A DNA stretch of 16,988 bases from CALUTH01 sp964452495 (GTDB lineage: Bacteria > Cyanobacteriota > Vampirovibrionia > Gastranaerophilales > Gastranaerophilaceae): contig CAYVMC010000035.1 in assembly GCA_964452495.1 (NCBI GenBank), forward strand, positions 1-16,988, written 5' to 3'. Positions within the stretch are counted from its first letter, which is position 1; every line of letters starts with the position of its first letter. Shown in pieces: positions 1-7,429 of this stretch. The position numbers and the translations under genes are program-made. Below the pieces are notes generated by a model. The model did not search any database and was not told where the DNA came from. It was given only the letters and a program-made list of their open reading frames with translations.

Positions 1-125
1 TTACTTCTGACAATCAAAAAATCCGCGAGTTGACCATCCGCGTTAATAATCAGGATAAGGAAATCAAAGCCTTAAAGAAAGAAGTTGCGGAGTTAAGGAA
101 AATGGTTAACAAATTATCACATTAA
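1..125 (+). CDS. C-terminal end of a coiled-coil protein (5' partial)
   Basis: The reading frame that starts at base 3 is open from the window edge to a TAA at 123-125 and gives about 40 residues. They are strongly charged and show a heptad-like spacing of Ile/Leu/Val (IRELTIRVNN, then IKALKKEVAELRKMVNKL), so this is most likely a C-terminal coiled coil. Such tails occur at the end of tail-fibre or adhesin proteins with an S74-type intramolecular chaperone domain, but also in many unrelated proteins, and the fragment is too short to decide. A terminator follows at 179-204, which supports this as the true end of a transcription unit. Function unknown. Confidence 0.6.
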   Translation, partial: TSDNQKIRELTIRVNNQDKEIKALKKEVAELRKMVNKLSH

Positions 126-143
126 AGTGAATTACCTAAATAG

Positions 144-166
144 ATAACCGTGCTGTGAACGGTTAT
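144..166. repeat. 7-bp inverted repeat (hairpin) downstream of the first gene
   Basis: ATAACCG (144-150) pairs perfectly with CGGTTAT (160-166) across a 9-base loop. It lies 19 bases after the stop of the coiled-coil gene and 12 bases before the terminator hairpin. It has no T-run of its own, so it may be a 3'-end stabilising stem rather than a terminator. Confidence 0.45.
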
Positions 167-178
167 GTGCTTTACAAC

Positions 179-204
179 AGCGGGCTGATTACCCGCTTTT
201 TTTT
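179..204 (+). terminator. Rho-independent terminator
   Basis: The stem AGCGGG (179-184) / CCCGCT (192-197) closes a 7-base loop and runs straight into a T-tract (197-204). It is the expected terminator for the gene that ends at 125. Confidence 0.8.
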
Positions 205-247
205 ATTATTAGCACTTACCATACCCCCCGCCGCTAAATTCAAAAAT

Positions 248-299
248 GTACTTTATCCCGAAAGATTGTCTCACTCGGAAAATAAACATAATAAAGTAC
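248..299. repeat. Nested inverted repeat in the gene-poor stretch
   Basis: GTACTTTAT (248-256) is matched by ATAAAGTAC (291-299), and inside it CCGA (258-261) is matched by TCGG (275-278). The result would be a 9-bp plus 4-bp interrupted stem of about 52 bases. The rest of 126-441 holds the two upstream hairpins and a pyrimidine-rich run at about 311-346. I see no convincing gene there. Confidence 0.35.
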
Positions 300-441
300 T
301 ATTACTTACATCCCCAAACCTCCTCTTACTCCTCCTTATCCCTTTTTATCATATACTAATTAACCGGTTTTATCTCAATAAATTAGACTAAATGGTGATT
401 TAAGACTTTATCTATCAACATACAATTTTTACAGGAGAAAA

Positions 442-753
442 ATGATGGATAAATTACAAAGCAAGTACCTAGAGTTCAAAAACATTAATAAGGAGATTGT
501 TGACTGGCTTGAAGATATTGCTGAGGAAAACAACTGCCGTATTGAAAAAAAAGAATGGAAAAGTAAATATAACAGCTACGTAATCTATGATTACGAACCA
601 TTCTGTTCAGACGGATTTGAAATCAATTTACTCCTCAGCTCCTTTGATGCCTCATACCTTAATTTTATTAAATACCTTTATAATGAAAAAATTAGTACGA
701 TTGAATATCTTAATAATTGCATAAAAATTCCTGCAATTAAGAACTATATTTGA
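442..753 (+). CDS. Hypothetical protein, about 100 residues
   Basis: This small soluble protein is not one I recognise. It is rich in Asn, Tyr, Ile and acidic residues, has no signal peptide or membrane segment, and begins with a helical stretch containing WLEDIAEENN. A good Shine-Dalgarno AGGAG (433-437) precedes two adjacent ATG codons. Spacing to the first is four bases and to the second (445) seven, so the second may be the real start, giving 102 residues. A possible -10 TACAAT lies at 421-426, too close to the SD to leave much leader; TATACT at 352-357 is an alternative. The gene stands alone between terminators at 179-204 and 767-795. Base composition resembles the neighbours. Confidence 0.65.
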   Translation: MMDKLQSKYLEFKNINKEIVDWLEDIAEENNCRIEKKEWKSKYNSYVIYDYEPFCSDGFEINLLLSSFDASYLNFIKYLYNEKISTIEYLNNCIKIPAIKNYI

Positions 754-766
754 CCGCTGACGACAT

Positions 767-795
767 AAAAATCCCCTCTTTATGAGGGGATTTTT
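767..795. terminator. Bidirectional Rho-independent terminator
   Basis: The 12-bp perfect stem AAAAATCCCCTC (767-778) / GAGGGGATTTTT (784-795) has a 5-base loop, with a GC core flanked by A-run and T-run. It works in both directions and sits between the convergent genes ending at 753 and 833. Confidence 0.85.
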
Positions 796-832
796 GTTAT
801 CTTCAATCAGGTTGTACAATCAAAACCTAAAA

Positions 833-1705
833 CTAATACTCAAGATTCATTTGAGAGAATTGAACTATTTTGTTCTTACCACGTTTCTTAGCGTTATACA
901 ATGCATGCTCTGCATACCTGATAATCGTATTTGCATCTTCATCAACATTATCCATACAGGGGTAAGTTGAAATTCCGCCGGATATAGTAACCTGATGCCG
1001 TTCTTCTTCTCCTGCAGGAATAAATTCCATCTTTTCTATATCACGTCTGAAACGCTCAGCAAACAAAAACGCATTTTCTTCCGAAGTATTTGGAAGTATA
1101 AGCAAGAATTCTTCATCCCCATAGCGGGTTAAAATATCTTCCTTACGCACCATTGATTTTAATTTACTTGCAAGATTTCTCAGAAGAATATCGCCCCATT
1201 CATATCCGTACATGTCATTTACAACTTTAAAGAAATCAATATCAAATAAAAGGCATGACAATTTCGTACCATAACGTCTTGCCCGTGAGATTTCTGATTC
1301 AAGGCGTTCCTGTAAATACTTTCTGTTATGAAGGCCGGTAAGTTCATCGGTTGTACTTACTCGTTCTATCTTATCCTTATACTGTTTGATTTTTAAAAGA
1401 GCTTTTACGCGGATTAAAAGTTCAGTATTATTTACAGGTTTTTTGATGAAATCATAACCTTCAGACCTAACCGTTGTATCAGTAAAAATATCACCGACAA
1501 AAAGTAACGGGCATGGAAACTTGTTTGTCATAAGGACATCTTTAAATCCGCTAACTTCATCAATAATTATCAAAGAAGGACTAAGGGTTGCGTAGTCCTT
1601 AAACTCCGCACCCTTTACCATTCTTACATTAGTTTCATCAATATCCGCCAGTACATTTTCATAACTCACAAGCGGCATGTCAGTATATATTACAATGTTA
1701 TTCAT
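833..1705 (-). CDS. REC-GGDEF response regulator, diguanylate cyclase-like with GDEEF signature
   Basis: The protein has 290 residues. Residues 1-110 look like a receiver domain: D9 near strand 1, D49 in IIIDE as the likely phospho-acceptor, and K89-P90. A short helical linker leads to a GGDEF domain from TTDELTGLHNRK (118-129). The metal/GTP loop DIDFFKVVND (155-164) is intact. The usual GHxxGD is GYEWGD (167-172). The signature GG(D/E)EF reads GDEEF (196-200), with Asp in place of the second Gly. The inhibitory I-site RxxD is present as RKED (187-190), exactly five residues before it. GGDEF enzymes make c-di-GMP from two GTP; with this variant, activity is uncertain and a c-di-GMP receptor role is possible. 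SD AGAGGAG lies just upstream of ATG. The gene follows the aminotransferase after 54 bp. Confidence 0.9.
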   Translation of the reverse strand: MNNIVIYTDMPLVSYENVLADIDETNVRMVKGAEFKDYATLSPSLIIIDEVSGFKDVLMTNKFPCPLLFVGDIFTDTTVRSEGYDFIKKPVNNTELLIRVKALLKIKQYKDKIERVSTTDELTGLHNRKYLQERLESEISRARRYGTKLSCLLFDIDFFKVVNDMYGYEWGDILLRNLASKLKSMVRKEDILTRYGDEEFLLILPNTSEENAFLFAERFRRDIEKMEFIPAGEEERHQVTISGGISTYPCMDNVDEDANTIIRYAEHALYNAKKRGKNKIVQFSQMNLEY

Positions 1706-1737
1706 AAAGCTCCTCTTTAGTTGTACTATTTTTCTTC

Positions 1738-1767
1738 ATGATACACTAAAAAGTCACTTTCAGGCAA
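1738..1767 (-). promoter_or_regulatory. Possible promoter for the GGDEF gene
   Basis: On the minus strand, TTGCCT (1762-1767) and TATCAT (1738-1743) are separated by 18 bp. The boxes match the sigma-70 consensus at 4/6 and 5/6, and they overlap the end of the aminotransferase gene. The gene could equally be read through from upstream. Confidence 0.3.
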
Positions 1768-2878
1768 GCACTTTAGAACTGTTAACACACTTAATTAAAG
1801 TTTCTGCAACTGTTTTTTGTTCTTCTTCCGTTAGTTCAGGAAACATCGGAAGAGAAATAACCATCTCAGTGTTTTTTTCCGTATAAGGCAAATCACCTTT
1901 TTTCCAGCCCATTCCATCATGAACTTTTTGTAAGTGTAAAGGAATAGGATAATAAAGCATTGCTCCTATACCTGATTCCTGCAGCATTTTGTGTACGTTG
2001 TCTCTATTTGGAATTTTGACTGTGTACTGGTGATAAACACAATAAGTATCGGAAAGTTCCGACGGTATAACAATATCTTCACAGTTTTCAAACAATTTAT
2101 TATACCTGTACGCATTTTCACGCCGTTTTTTATTCCACTCATCAATATAAGGAAGTTTAACATTTAAAATAGCCGCCTGAATTTCATCCAAACGTGAATT
2201 TAAACCAATCTCATCATGATGATAACGAATAGCACCGCCATGGTTTCTAAGAGCAATTGCCCTGTCTTTAAGATTATCGGAATTTGTGATTAACAAACCG
2301 CCGTCTCCCATACCGCCTAAATTTTTCGTCGGATAAAAACTGTAACAGCCAAATTCGCCAAAAGTACCAACCTTTTGCCCCTTGTATTCCGCACCTATAG
2401 CCTGACAACAATCTTCAATCACATACAGGTCATATCTCTTTGCTATATCCATAATTGCATCCATATCACACGGCTGACCATATAAATGTACTGGAATTAT
2501 AGCTTTTGTTTTAGGGGTAATTGCTGCTTCTATTTTTTTAGGATCTATATTGAAAGTATCCGGATCAATATCCGCAAAAACAGGAGTTGCTCCTACAATA
2601 CCTATTGCTTCGGTTGTAGCTACAAACGTAAATGCTGTTGTGATAACTTCATCACCTGCACCAATATCAAGCGCTCTTAACGCAATATGTAAAGCATCTG
2701 TTCCTGAATTTAAACCTATTGCATGCTTTACACCAATATATTCAGCAATATTTTTTTCAAATTCTTTACTATTCGGTCCTAATATATATGAGCCTGAACG
2801 CAGAACATCACATACTGCCTTTTCAATCTTATCCCCAATTTGTTTGTACTGTCTTTTTGAATCTAAAATTGGTATCAT
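1760..2878 (-). CDS. DegT/DnrJ/EryC1/StrS-family sugar aminotransferase
   Basis: This 372-residue, full-length PLP aminotransferase would convert a keto-sugar nucleotide to an amino sugar for surface polysaccharide or glycan. It shows GSGT-like phosphate-binding SGTDALHIAL (58-67), D156 in VIEDCCQA (pyridine nitrogen partner), and K185 in SFYPTKNLGGMGDGG (Schiff-base lysine). The FYPTKNLG form resembles enzymes acting at C3 of the sugar (WbpE/QdtB types) more than the SFHATK form of C4 enzymes such as ArnB/PseC; this is inference. The strong SD TAAGGAGG lies at 2883-2890, five bases or so before ATG. No other sugar-pathway genes are in the window, so the substrate cannot be assigned. A GGDEF regulator follows in the same direction. 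Confidence 0.92.
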   Translation of the reverse strand: MIPILDSKRQYKQIGDKIEKAVCDVLRSGSYILGPNSKEFEKNIAEYIGVKHAIGLNSGTDALHIALRALDIGAGDEVITTAFTFVATTEAIGIVGATPVFADIDPDTFNIDPKKIEAAITPKTKAIIPVHLYGQPCDMDAIMDIAKRYDLYVIEDCCQAIGAEYKGQKVGTFGEFGCYSFYPTKNLGGMGDGGLLITNSDNLKDRAIALRNHGGAIRYHHDEIGLNSRLDEIQAAILNVKLPYIDEWNKKRRENAYRYNKLFENCEDIVIPSELSDTYCVYHQYTVKIPNRDNVHKMLQESGIGAMLYYPIPLHLQKVHDGMGWKKGDLPYTEKNTEMVISLPMFPELTEEEQKTVAETLIKCVNSSKVLA

Positions 2879-2912
2879 ACAACCTCCTTATTTTTTATAC
2901 TCTTACAATAAT

Positions 2913-2921
2913 AGTATAGCA
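2913..2921 (-). promoter_or_regulatory. Extended -10 promoter for the aminotransferase gene
   Basis: On the minus strand the sequence reads TG-C-TATACT (TG at 2920-2921, hexamer 2913-2918), a textbook extended -10 box. No good -35 is visible at 17 bp. The predicted start near 2906 gives a leader of about 28 bases that includes the SD. Confidence 0.5.
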
Positions 2922-3038
2922 CCATTAAATTGTGTCTTTATATATTTTTAATGGGGAGAAAATACTGAAAAGATTAAATAACAAAAGTCCAAATTAAAAA
3001 ACTAAACTTATTTCATTATTTTGTATTAATATTAAGAT

Positions 3039-3533
3039 ATGAATATTTTATTTAATCCTGTACAAAAAAATGAAATCTTAGAACTTGCAGAACTTGCATC
3101 AGAGATCTGGCACGAATTTTTCCCTGCTATTTTATCTGCTGAACAAATTGATTACATGGTAGACAAATTTCAATCAAAGCAGGCAATGCAAAAACAGATT
3201 ACAGAAGAAAATTATACTTACTATTTCATTGTTGCAGACGGAAAAACAGCCGGATACTTCGGAATAGCTAATAAACCCGAATATTTATTCCTCTCCAAGT
3301 TATATCTAAAAAAAGACTTCAGGCATAAAGGACTTGGCGGAATTGCTTTTGATAAAATAAAAGAAATTGCAAGAGAGCAAAAACACACCAAAATTCAACT
3401 CACGGTAAACAAACATAACATAAATACTATTAAAGCCTATAATAAGTATGGTTTTAAGACTATTGCCAGCGATGAAACTGACATCGGCAGAGGATTTATA
3501 ATGGATGATTATATTATGGAGTATAAACTGTAA
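3039..3533 (+). CDS. GNAT-family N-acetyltransferase
   Basis: The 164-residue protein is a complete GNAT fold that transfers acetyl from acetyl-CoA to an amine or peptide N-terminus; the substrate is not predictable. Motif A is RHKGLG (95-100), the pyrophosphate-binding loop (R/QxxGxG/A), following strand 4 LSKLYLKKDF. Motif B is seen as VNKHNINTIKAYNKYGFK (123-140), with the typical N..N..AI..Y.K.GF layout. No SD precedes the ATG; instead AT-rich -10-like hexamers (TAATAT 3027-3032, TATTAA 3024-3029) lie directly upstream, so a leaderless or near-leaderless transcript is possible. The stop TAA abuts the stop of the convergent gene, giving TAATTA at 3531-3536 with no room for a terminator. 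Confidence 0.88.
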   Translation: MNILFNPVQKNEILELAELASEIWHEFFPAILSAEQIDYMVDKFQSKQAMQKQITEENYTYYFIVADGKTAGYFGIANKPEYLFLSKLYLKKDFRHKGLGGIAFDKIKEIAREQKHTKIQLTVNKHNINTIKAYNKYGFKTIASDETDIGRGFIMDDYIMEYKL

Positions 3534-4118
3534 TTACTTGCATAACTGGTCATAGACACGCTTTACCTCTTTAATATCCTGCCACATAAGCCATTTAGGA
3601 CTTCCTTTTTCCCTGCTGTCATTACGCAGAAGGTAGGAAGGATGGAATATCGGCATCATTTTTGAAAAATTAGGCCCCTCAAACCACTTCCCCCTGAGCT
3701 TGGTTATTCCCTGCGTTGTTTCCATCATAGAATTAACCGCAACACGTCCACAAAGAAGAATAATTCTGGGTTTTAAAATATCAATTTGCTTATCCAGATA
3801 CTCTCTGCATGCAGCTTTTTCTTCCGGCAGAGGATCTCTGTTTTCCGGTGGACGACATTTAATCGTATTACAAATATAAATATGCTCTTTTCTGGACAGT
3901 CCTACACATCCCAAAATCCTATCCAAAAGCTGTCCGGCTTTTCCGACAAACGGCTCGCCCTGCTTATCTTCATAAAATCCGGGAGCTTCACCGATAAGCA
4001 TTAATTTATCATTAGGAATACCACCGGAAAAAACCGTATTTGTACGGCTCTTACAAAGTCCGCATTTCTCACATGCAGCACACTTATTTTTTACTTCTTC
4101 TAATTCTTCATACCCCAT
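3534..4118 (-). CDS. Family 4 uracil-DNA glycosylase (iron-sulfur type), copy A
   Basis: The 194-residue enzyme removes uracil (from cytosine deamination or dUTP use) from DNA in base excision repair. Four cysteines fit the [4Fe-4S] pattern of family 4: C16, C19, C88 (in KCRPPENR) and C104. Motif 1 is GEAPGFYEDKQGEPFVGKAG (44-63). Motif 2 is FHPSYLLR (158-165). The start is fixed by the first cysteine pair and by the absence of another start codon nearby. The gene has no SD: TATTAT (4125-4130) lies six bases before the ATG, which implies a leaderless mRNA. A paralogue is at 14475-15074. The substitution FY for the more usual acidic pair after GEAPG distinguishes it from copy B. Confidence 0.93.
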   Translation of the reverse strand: MGYEELEEVKNKCAACEKCGLCKSRTNTVFSGGIPNDKLMLIGEAPGFYEDKQGEPFVGKAGQLLDRILGCVGLSRKEHIYICNTIKCRPPENRDPLPEEKAACREYLDKQIDILKPRIILLCGRVAVNSMMETTQGITKLRGKWFEGPNFSKMMPIFHPSYLLRNDSREKGSPKWLMWQDIKEVKRVYDQLCK

Positions 4119-4124
4119 AAATTA

Positions 4125-4152
4125 ATAATATTCCAAAATCAAAAGATTACAA
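4125..4152 (-). promoter_or_regulatory. Promoter of UDG copy A, leaderless geometry
   Basis: On the minus strand, TTGTAA (4147-4152), a 16-bp spacer and TATTAT (4125-4130) are followed by TAATTT and the ATG. The expected start, seven bases after the -10, is the A of the ATG. Confidence 0.55.
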
Positions 4153-4160
4153 GATTATAC

Positions 4161-4463
4161 TTACTTTCTACCGATAAATAAGGTATCGGGCAAATCAAAC
4201 AGCATAGATAATCCCGCAATAGCCAAACCAAAGGCAGCAGGTACACGCCAGGTTTTACAAAATAATGTTGCGGATCCAAGTGCTGATACTCCAAATAAAG
4301 AAGAAATTCCCAGACTTCGCCAGTAACTCAAATGCTTCTTTCCGCCGCCATCTACGGTTGCAGCTTTAGCTGCAGAAGTTTCCGCTGCAACATTTACGGG
4401 TGCTGCTTGCAGCTGCTGTGCCTTGCATTGTATACTATTTGAATAACCTACAGGTCTTATCAC
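4161..4463 (-). CDS. Small predicted membrane protein, function unknown
   Basis: The protein has 100 residues and starts at GTG (4461-4463), with SD AAGGAG at 4470-4475 and six-base spacing. The N-terminal half is Ala/Gln/Val-rich and low in complexity (about residues 10-38). The C-terminal half has two hydrophobic segments at about 49-67 and 74-90, separated by CKTWR, and ends in basic GRK. I know no family for it. A -10-like TATACT is at 4484-4489. It is divergent from the trhP-like gene and upstream of UDG copy A on the same strand (42-bp gap), but UDG appears to have its own promoter. Confidence 0.65.
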   Translation of the reverse strand: MIRPVGYSNSIQCKAQQLQAAPVNVAAETSAAKAATVDGGGKKHLSYWRSLGISSLFGVSALGSATLFCKTWRVPAAFGLAIAGLSMLFDLPDTLFIGRK

Positions 4464-4483
4464 ACCAAACTCCTTTTATATAC

Positions 4484-4489
4484 AGTATA
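4484..4489 (-). promoter_or_regulatory. Possible -10 box for the small membrane protein
   Basis: TATACT on the minus strand (5/6 to consensus) would start RNA near 4477, just ahead of the SD at 4470-4475. No clear -35 box is visible at the right distance. Confidence 0.35.
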
Positions 4490-4589
4490 AAACATATTAA
4501 TAATAAAAATTGCGTTAAAAAAACATAATGTTTACAGTTATTAACAATTAATTGGCAGGAATGAGAGATTTTTATGTTACGATAAAATT

Positions 4590-5837
4590 ATGAACAAACC
4601 AGAATTATTACTTCCTGCGGGAAATTTAGAAAAACTTGAATATGCAATAAAATACGGTGCAGACGCTGTATATCTGGGTGTTGTAGATTTTAGTCTCCGT
4701 GCAATGAGAAAAGGTGAATTAATTACCCTTGAAAACATCAAAACAGCTATTGAAAAAGCTCATTTATTAGGTGCTAAAGCATACCTTACTCTTAATATTT
4801 TTGCCTATAACGATGATATTAAGAACCTTGAAAACTGTATTGACATCATATCCGACAGTAATCCAGATGCTGTAATAGTATCAGATTTGGGAATAATAAG
4901 ACTTGTACAAAAATATATGCCCAAAACTCCGCTGCATATAAGTACTCAAACAAACACTTTAAACTATGAGGCAGTAAAATTCTGGCAGGATTTGGGGGCC
5001 GCACGTGCAATTCTTGCACGCGAATTACCGGTAAAAGATGTTAAAGAGATAAAGAAAAAAGTTCCAGACATGGAATTAGAAACCTTTGTACATGGCGCGC
5101 AATGTGTATCCTACTCTGGCAGATGTCTTTTAAGCGACTATATGACAGCCGGAGAACGTAAAGCAAATCACGGAAATTGTGCACAAGCCTGCCGCTGGAG
5201 TTATAAACTGGTTGAAGAAACACGCCCCGGCGAATTTTACGAAATTGAAGAAAATCCTAAAGGTACTCATATTCTTTCTACAAAAGACTTGAACCTTATA
5301 AAACATCTCTCCGTACTTGTTGATGCTGGTATTGATTCCTTTAAAATTGAAGGTCGAACCAAAAGCCTGTACTACGTTTCTGCCGTAGCAAAAGCATACC
5401 GTGCAGCACTGGATGAAGTAATACAAAATCCGGATGCAGATTTAGACAAATACTGGCAGGAATTACTTAAAGTAGGTAATCGCGGGTATACGACAGGTTT
5501 TTATTTGCAAGACAGCTATCCTGCTGACGGATATAGCTACGATATTTCAAAAGGTCTTGCAGGGGCTGATTTTCTTGCTGAAATCAATGGCGAAGAAAAC
5601 AACTATTTGAAAGTCCTTGTAAAAAACAAATTCTATAAAAATACAGATGTAGAAATAATTACACCCAAAGAACAATTTATCACAAGGGCAGTTGAAATAA
5701 TTGATCCTGTAAAAAATGAATCTCTTGAATTTGCTAATACTAACCAAGAGCTTTTCATTAAATTTTCAAATGCCCCTATGGACTGGAAATATGCACTTGT
5801 AAGAACTGTTGGTATCAAACGGGCAGAGGAGGTATAG
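4590..5837 (+). CDS. trhP: U32 family protein, tRNA 5-hydroxyuridine synthesis (TrhP-like)
   Basis: The 415-residue protein belongs to the U32 'peptidase' family; its members of this type (TrhP/YegQ) act in prephenate-dependent hydroxylation of U34 in tRNA, the first step to cmo5U/mo5U wobble bases. It begins with the typical PELLLPAGNLEKLEYAIKYG (4-23) and carries the family signature ETFVHGAQCVSYSGRC (164-179). Cysteines C172, C179, C197 and C201 are the expected iron-sulfur quartet. The length is near that of E. coli YegQ but somewhat shorter at the C-terminus. The start is the only good ATG. There is no SD; TG-T-TACGAT at 4575-4583 sits six bases before ATG, so it may be leaderless, although a TTGGCA at 4552-4557 is badly spaced from it. 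The HAD gene follows after three bases. Confidence 0.88.
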   Translation: MNKPELLLPAGNLEKLEYAIKYGADAVYLGVVDFSLRAMRKGELITLENIKTAIEKAHLLGAKAYLTLNIFAYNDDIKNLENCIDIISDSNPDAVIVSDLGIIRLVQKYMPKTPLHISTQTNTLNYEAVKFWQDLGAARAILARELPVKDVKEIKKKVPDMELETFVHGAQCVSYSGRCLLSDYMTAGERKANHGNCAQACRWSYKLVEETRPGEFYEIEENPKGTHILSTKDLNLIKHLSVLVDAGIDSFKIEGRTKSLYYVSAVAKAYRAALDEVIQNPDADLDKYWQELLKVGNRGYTTGFYLQDSYPADGYSYDISKGLAGADFLAEINGEENNYLKVLVKNKFYKNTDVEIITPKEQFITRAVEIIDPVKNESLEFANTNQELFIKFSNAPMDWKYALVRTVGIKRAEEV

Positions 5838-5840
5838 CAA

Positions 5841-6323
5841 ATGTTTCTTGCACCGGACTATAATTTGAAAGATATTTATGAAATAGACTTTGCCGAACTT
5901 AAATCAAAGGGAATAAAAGCATTACTTTTTGACCTTGACAGTACTATTATGAAATCAAAATCCGCTCAATATTCACAAAAAACAAAAGACTGGCTATCTG
6001 AGATAGAGCGTGAATTTATTGTTGCAGTTATATCAAATAATTTTAACAAAGACTATATAGAAAAGGTTCGTTCAATATCAACTTTTGATGTTATTGGCGC
6101 GGCAAATAAACCAAATCCGAGTATACTTCTTGAATATCTGACAAATGCACGCATTAGTCCATCAGAAGCTGTAATGATAGGAGATAGACCTCTCACCGAT
6201 GTTCTTGTCGGTAAACGTGCCGGCTGCATGACAATACTTGTCGGCTCAATAAATGCAGAAAATGAAAACCTGCTAATCCGCTTTGTTCGCTGGCTGGAAA
6301 GGCTTACTATAAAAAAGTACTAA
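5841..6323 (+). CDS. yqeG: YqeG-family HAD-IIIA phosphatase
   Basis: The 160-residue protein is a small HAD hydrolase of the YqeG type, related to phosphatidylglycerophosphate phosphatases such as yeast Gep4; the bacterial substrate is not firmly established. Motif I is FDLDST (30-35, nucleophile D31, acid D33), motif II is ISNN (S65), motif III is K90 in ANKPNP, and motif IV is GDRPLTD (D115, D120). All catalytic residues are present and there is no cap domain. SD AGGAGG lies at 5827-5832, inside the last codons of the trhP-like gene, with an eight-base spacing, so both genes form one operon. The gene meets the convergent zincin gene 14 bp later, with no terminator visible between them. Confidence 0.88.
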   Translation: MFLAPDYNLKDIYEIDFAELKSKGIKALLFDLDSTIMKSKSAQYSQKTKDWLSEIEREFIVAVISNNFNKDYIEKVRSISTFDVIGAANKPNPSILLEYLTNARISPSEAVMIGDRPLTDVLVGKRAGCMTILVGSINAENENLLIRFVRWLERLTIKKY

Positions 6324-6337
6324 AACAATACTGCTTA

Positions 6338-7342
6338 CTATACACTTAAGGCTTCTGCTGCCATTCCAACAGCTATTGATATTATATCATTATAATCCTC
6401 ACCCGTAAAACCACGTGCCGTTTTACGTGCATTATTTCCGTTTCTATATGCTTCCTGTTCATTCTCTAGGTGATGCGCAGTCATTTCCATTATTTTGCTT
6501 CTAAATGCTTCCAATCCGCCGTTTTTGTTAATTATCTCTACTGCAAACGGATCCCGTGATACCTGCGTTGTACGTATTAAACCATCAATAAACGTAATGA
6601 AACCTGCCTTAATAAAGTTATTAAATTCTTCTTTATTTTTACAACCGGACATCTCAATAATTTTTGTTTCATCAATACCTTCTACCGGTAAACTTACAAA
6701 ATTGTTAAAATCTTCTATCGTATTTATTTCTATTTGCTTTTCCCGAGCAATATCGACAAAAAGTTTTTGAACAAACACATCTATAAGCATATTTGCTACA
6801 TTTTGCTGGAAGAAATTATAAAAATGCCCTTCTTTTGTATTTTTATACTGTTCCCTTATTTCTTTATCATTAGCAAACTGCATAGCATGTGTAATTTCAT
6901 GTGTAAGCTTATCGATAAACTCAAGTTTGGAATACTCACTATCATAATCAACCGGCGGTATATAAATATCAAGTTTTTGCAATATTCCGTTCTTGTCAAA
7001 AACCGGTCTTGTTGCCGCAGCTACATATTTTTTATTATTTAATCCGAATTCTGTATAGTCATCCATTGAAATAATTTTTACATTAACATTAGGAATATAT
7101 TTAGTCACTGCCTGCTGAACTTTCTGCGGAGTAATCTGTTTATTTTCAATCATGCGTATAAGTTCGTTACTAAATATCTTTGCCTTAGTATCAATCGGTA
7201 CGTTATTTACCGGTTCACGCATAAAAACATCAGGCTCATTCCTGTACCATATTTTGCCTCTGTTGGACGTGAAATTTATTGTATTGAGCCGTAAATTATA
7301 TATAGCTTTGCCATAGTTGTTATTATATATTTCTGAAGACAT
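6338..7342 (-). CDS. Predicted zincin metallopeptidase (HEITH), cytosolic, unknown family
   Basis: The 334-residue protein contains a zinc site HEITH (148-152) in the helix FIDKLTHEITHAMQF, the Hb(x)HExxHxbb pattern of zinc peptidases. A candidate third ligand lies in ENEQEAYR (293-300), as in gluzincins with a downstream Glu-x-x-Ala helix. No signal peptide or membrane segment is visible, which is unusual for a secreted protease, although type-specific export cannot be excluded. The N-terminus (1-35) is basic/polar and includes the short INFTSN element (22-27). Residues about 85-130 form a beta-rich lead-in (VNVKIISMDD, KLDIYIPP). I do not recognise a named family. A purine-rich GAGGGG SD precedes ATG, with a promoter at 7398-7426. 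Confidence 0.75.
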   Translation of the reverse strand: MSSEIYNNNYGKAIYNLRLNTINFTSNRGKIWYRNEPDVFMREPVNNVPIDTKAKIFSNELIRMIENKQITPQKVQQAVTKYIPNVNVKIISMDDYTEFGLNNKKYVAAATRPVFDKNGILQKLDIYIPPVDYDSEYSKLEFIDKLTHEITHAMQFANDKEIREQYKNTKEGHFYNFFQQNVANMLIDVFVQKLFVDIAREKQIEINTIEDFNNFVSLPVEGIDETKIIEMSGCKNKEEFNNFIKAGFITFIDGLIRTTQVSRDPFAVEIINKNGGLEAFRSKIMEMTAHHLENEQEAYRNGNNARKTARGFTGEDYNDIISIAVGMAAEALSV

Positions 7343-7397
7343 AACCCCTCAACCAATATATTAAAAAAAGTCTTTTTTCTAAAAAAAATTGACCCCA

Positions 7398-7426
7398 GTT
7401 ATACAGATTGTTAAAAATTGTTACAA
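7398..7426 (-). promoter_or_regulatory. Sigma-70-type promoter for the HEITH gene
   Basis: On the minus strand, TTGTAA (7421-7426), a 17-bp spacer and TATAAC (7398-7403) precede the gene. RNA would start near 7391, leaving a leader of about 49 bases. The spacer contains part of a direct repeat (ATTGTTA twice, about 7406-7422 on the + strand), a possible but unproven regulator site. Confidence 0.5.
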
Positions 7427-7429
7427 ATA

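Noticed and set aside
209..289. 26-codon frame on the minus strand in the gene-free stretch
   Set aside because: No SD precedes it and the length is well within chance in an AT-rich region.
155..391. Open frame of 78 codons on the + strand
   Set aside because: It runs through the terminator hairpin and T-tract at 179-204, has no ribosome-binding site, and encodes low-complexity Leu/Phe-rich sequence.
2550..2951. 133-codon + strand frame opposite the aminotransferase
   Set aside because: It lies opposite a clearly conserved PLP enzyme and its own sequence shows no domain.
7343..7397. Terminator after the NifX-like gene
   Set aside because: Only A/T-only pairing (runs of A and T with a GTC/GAC clamp) is present; too weak to call.
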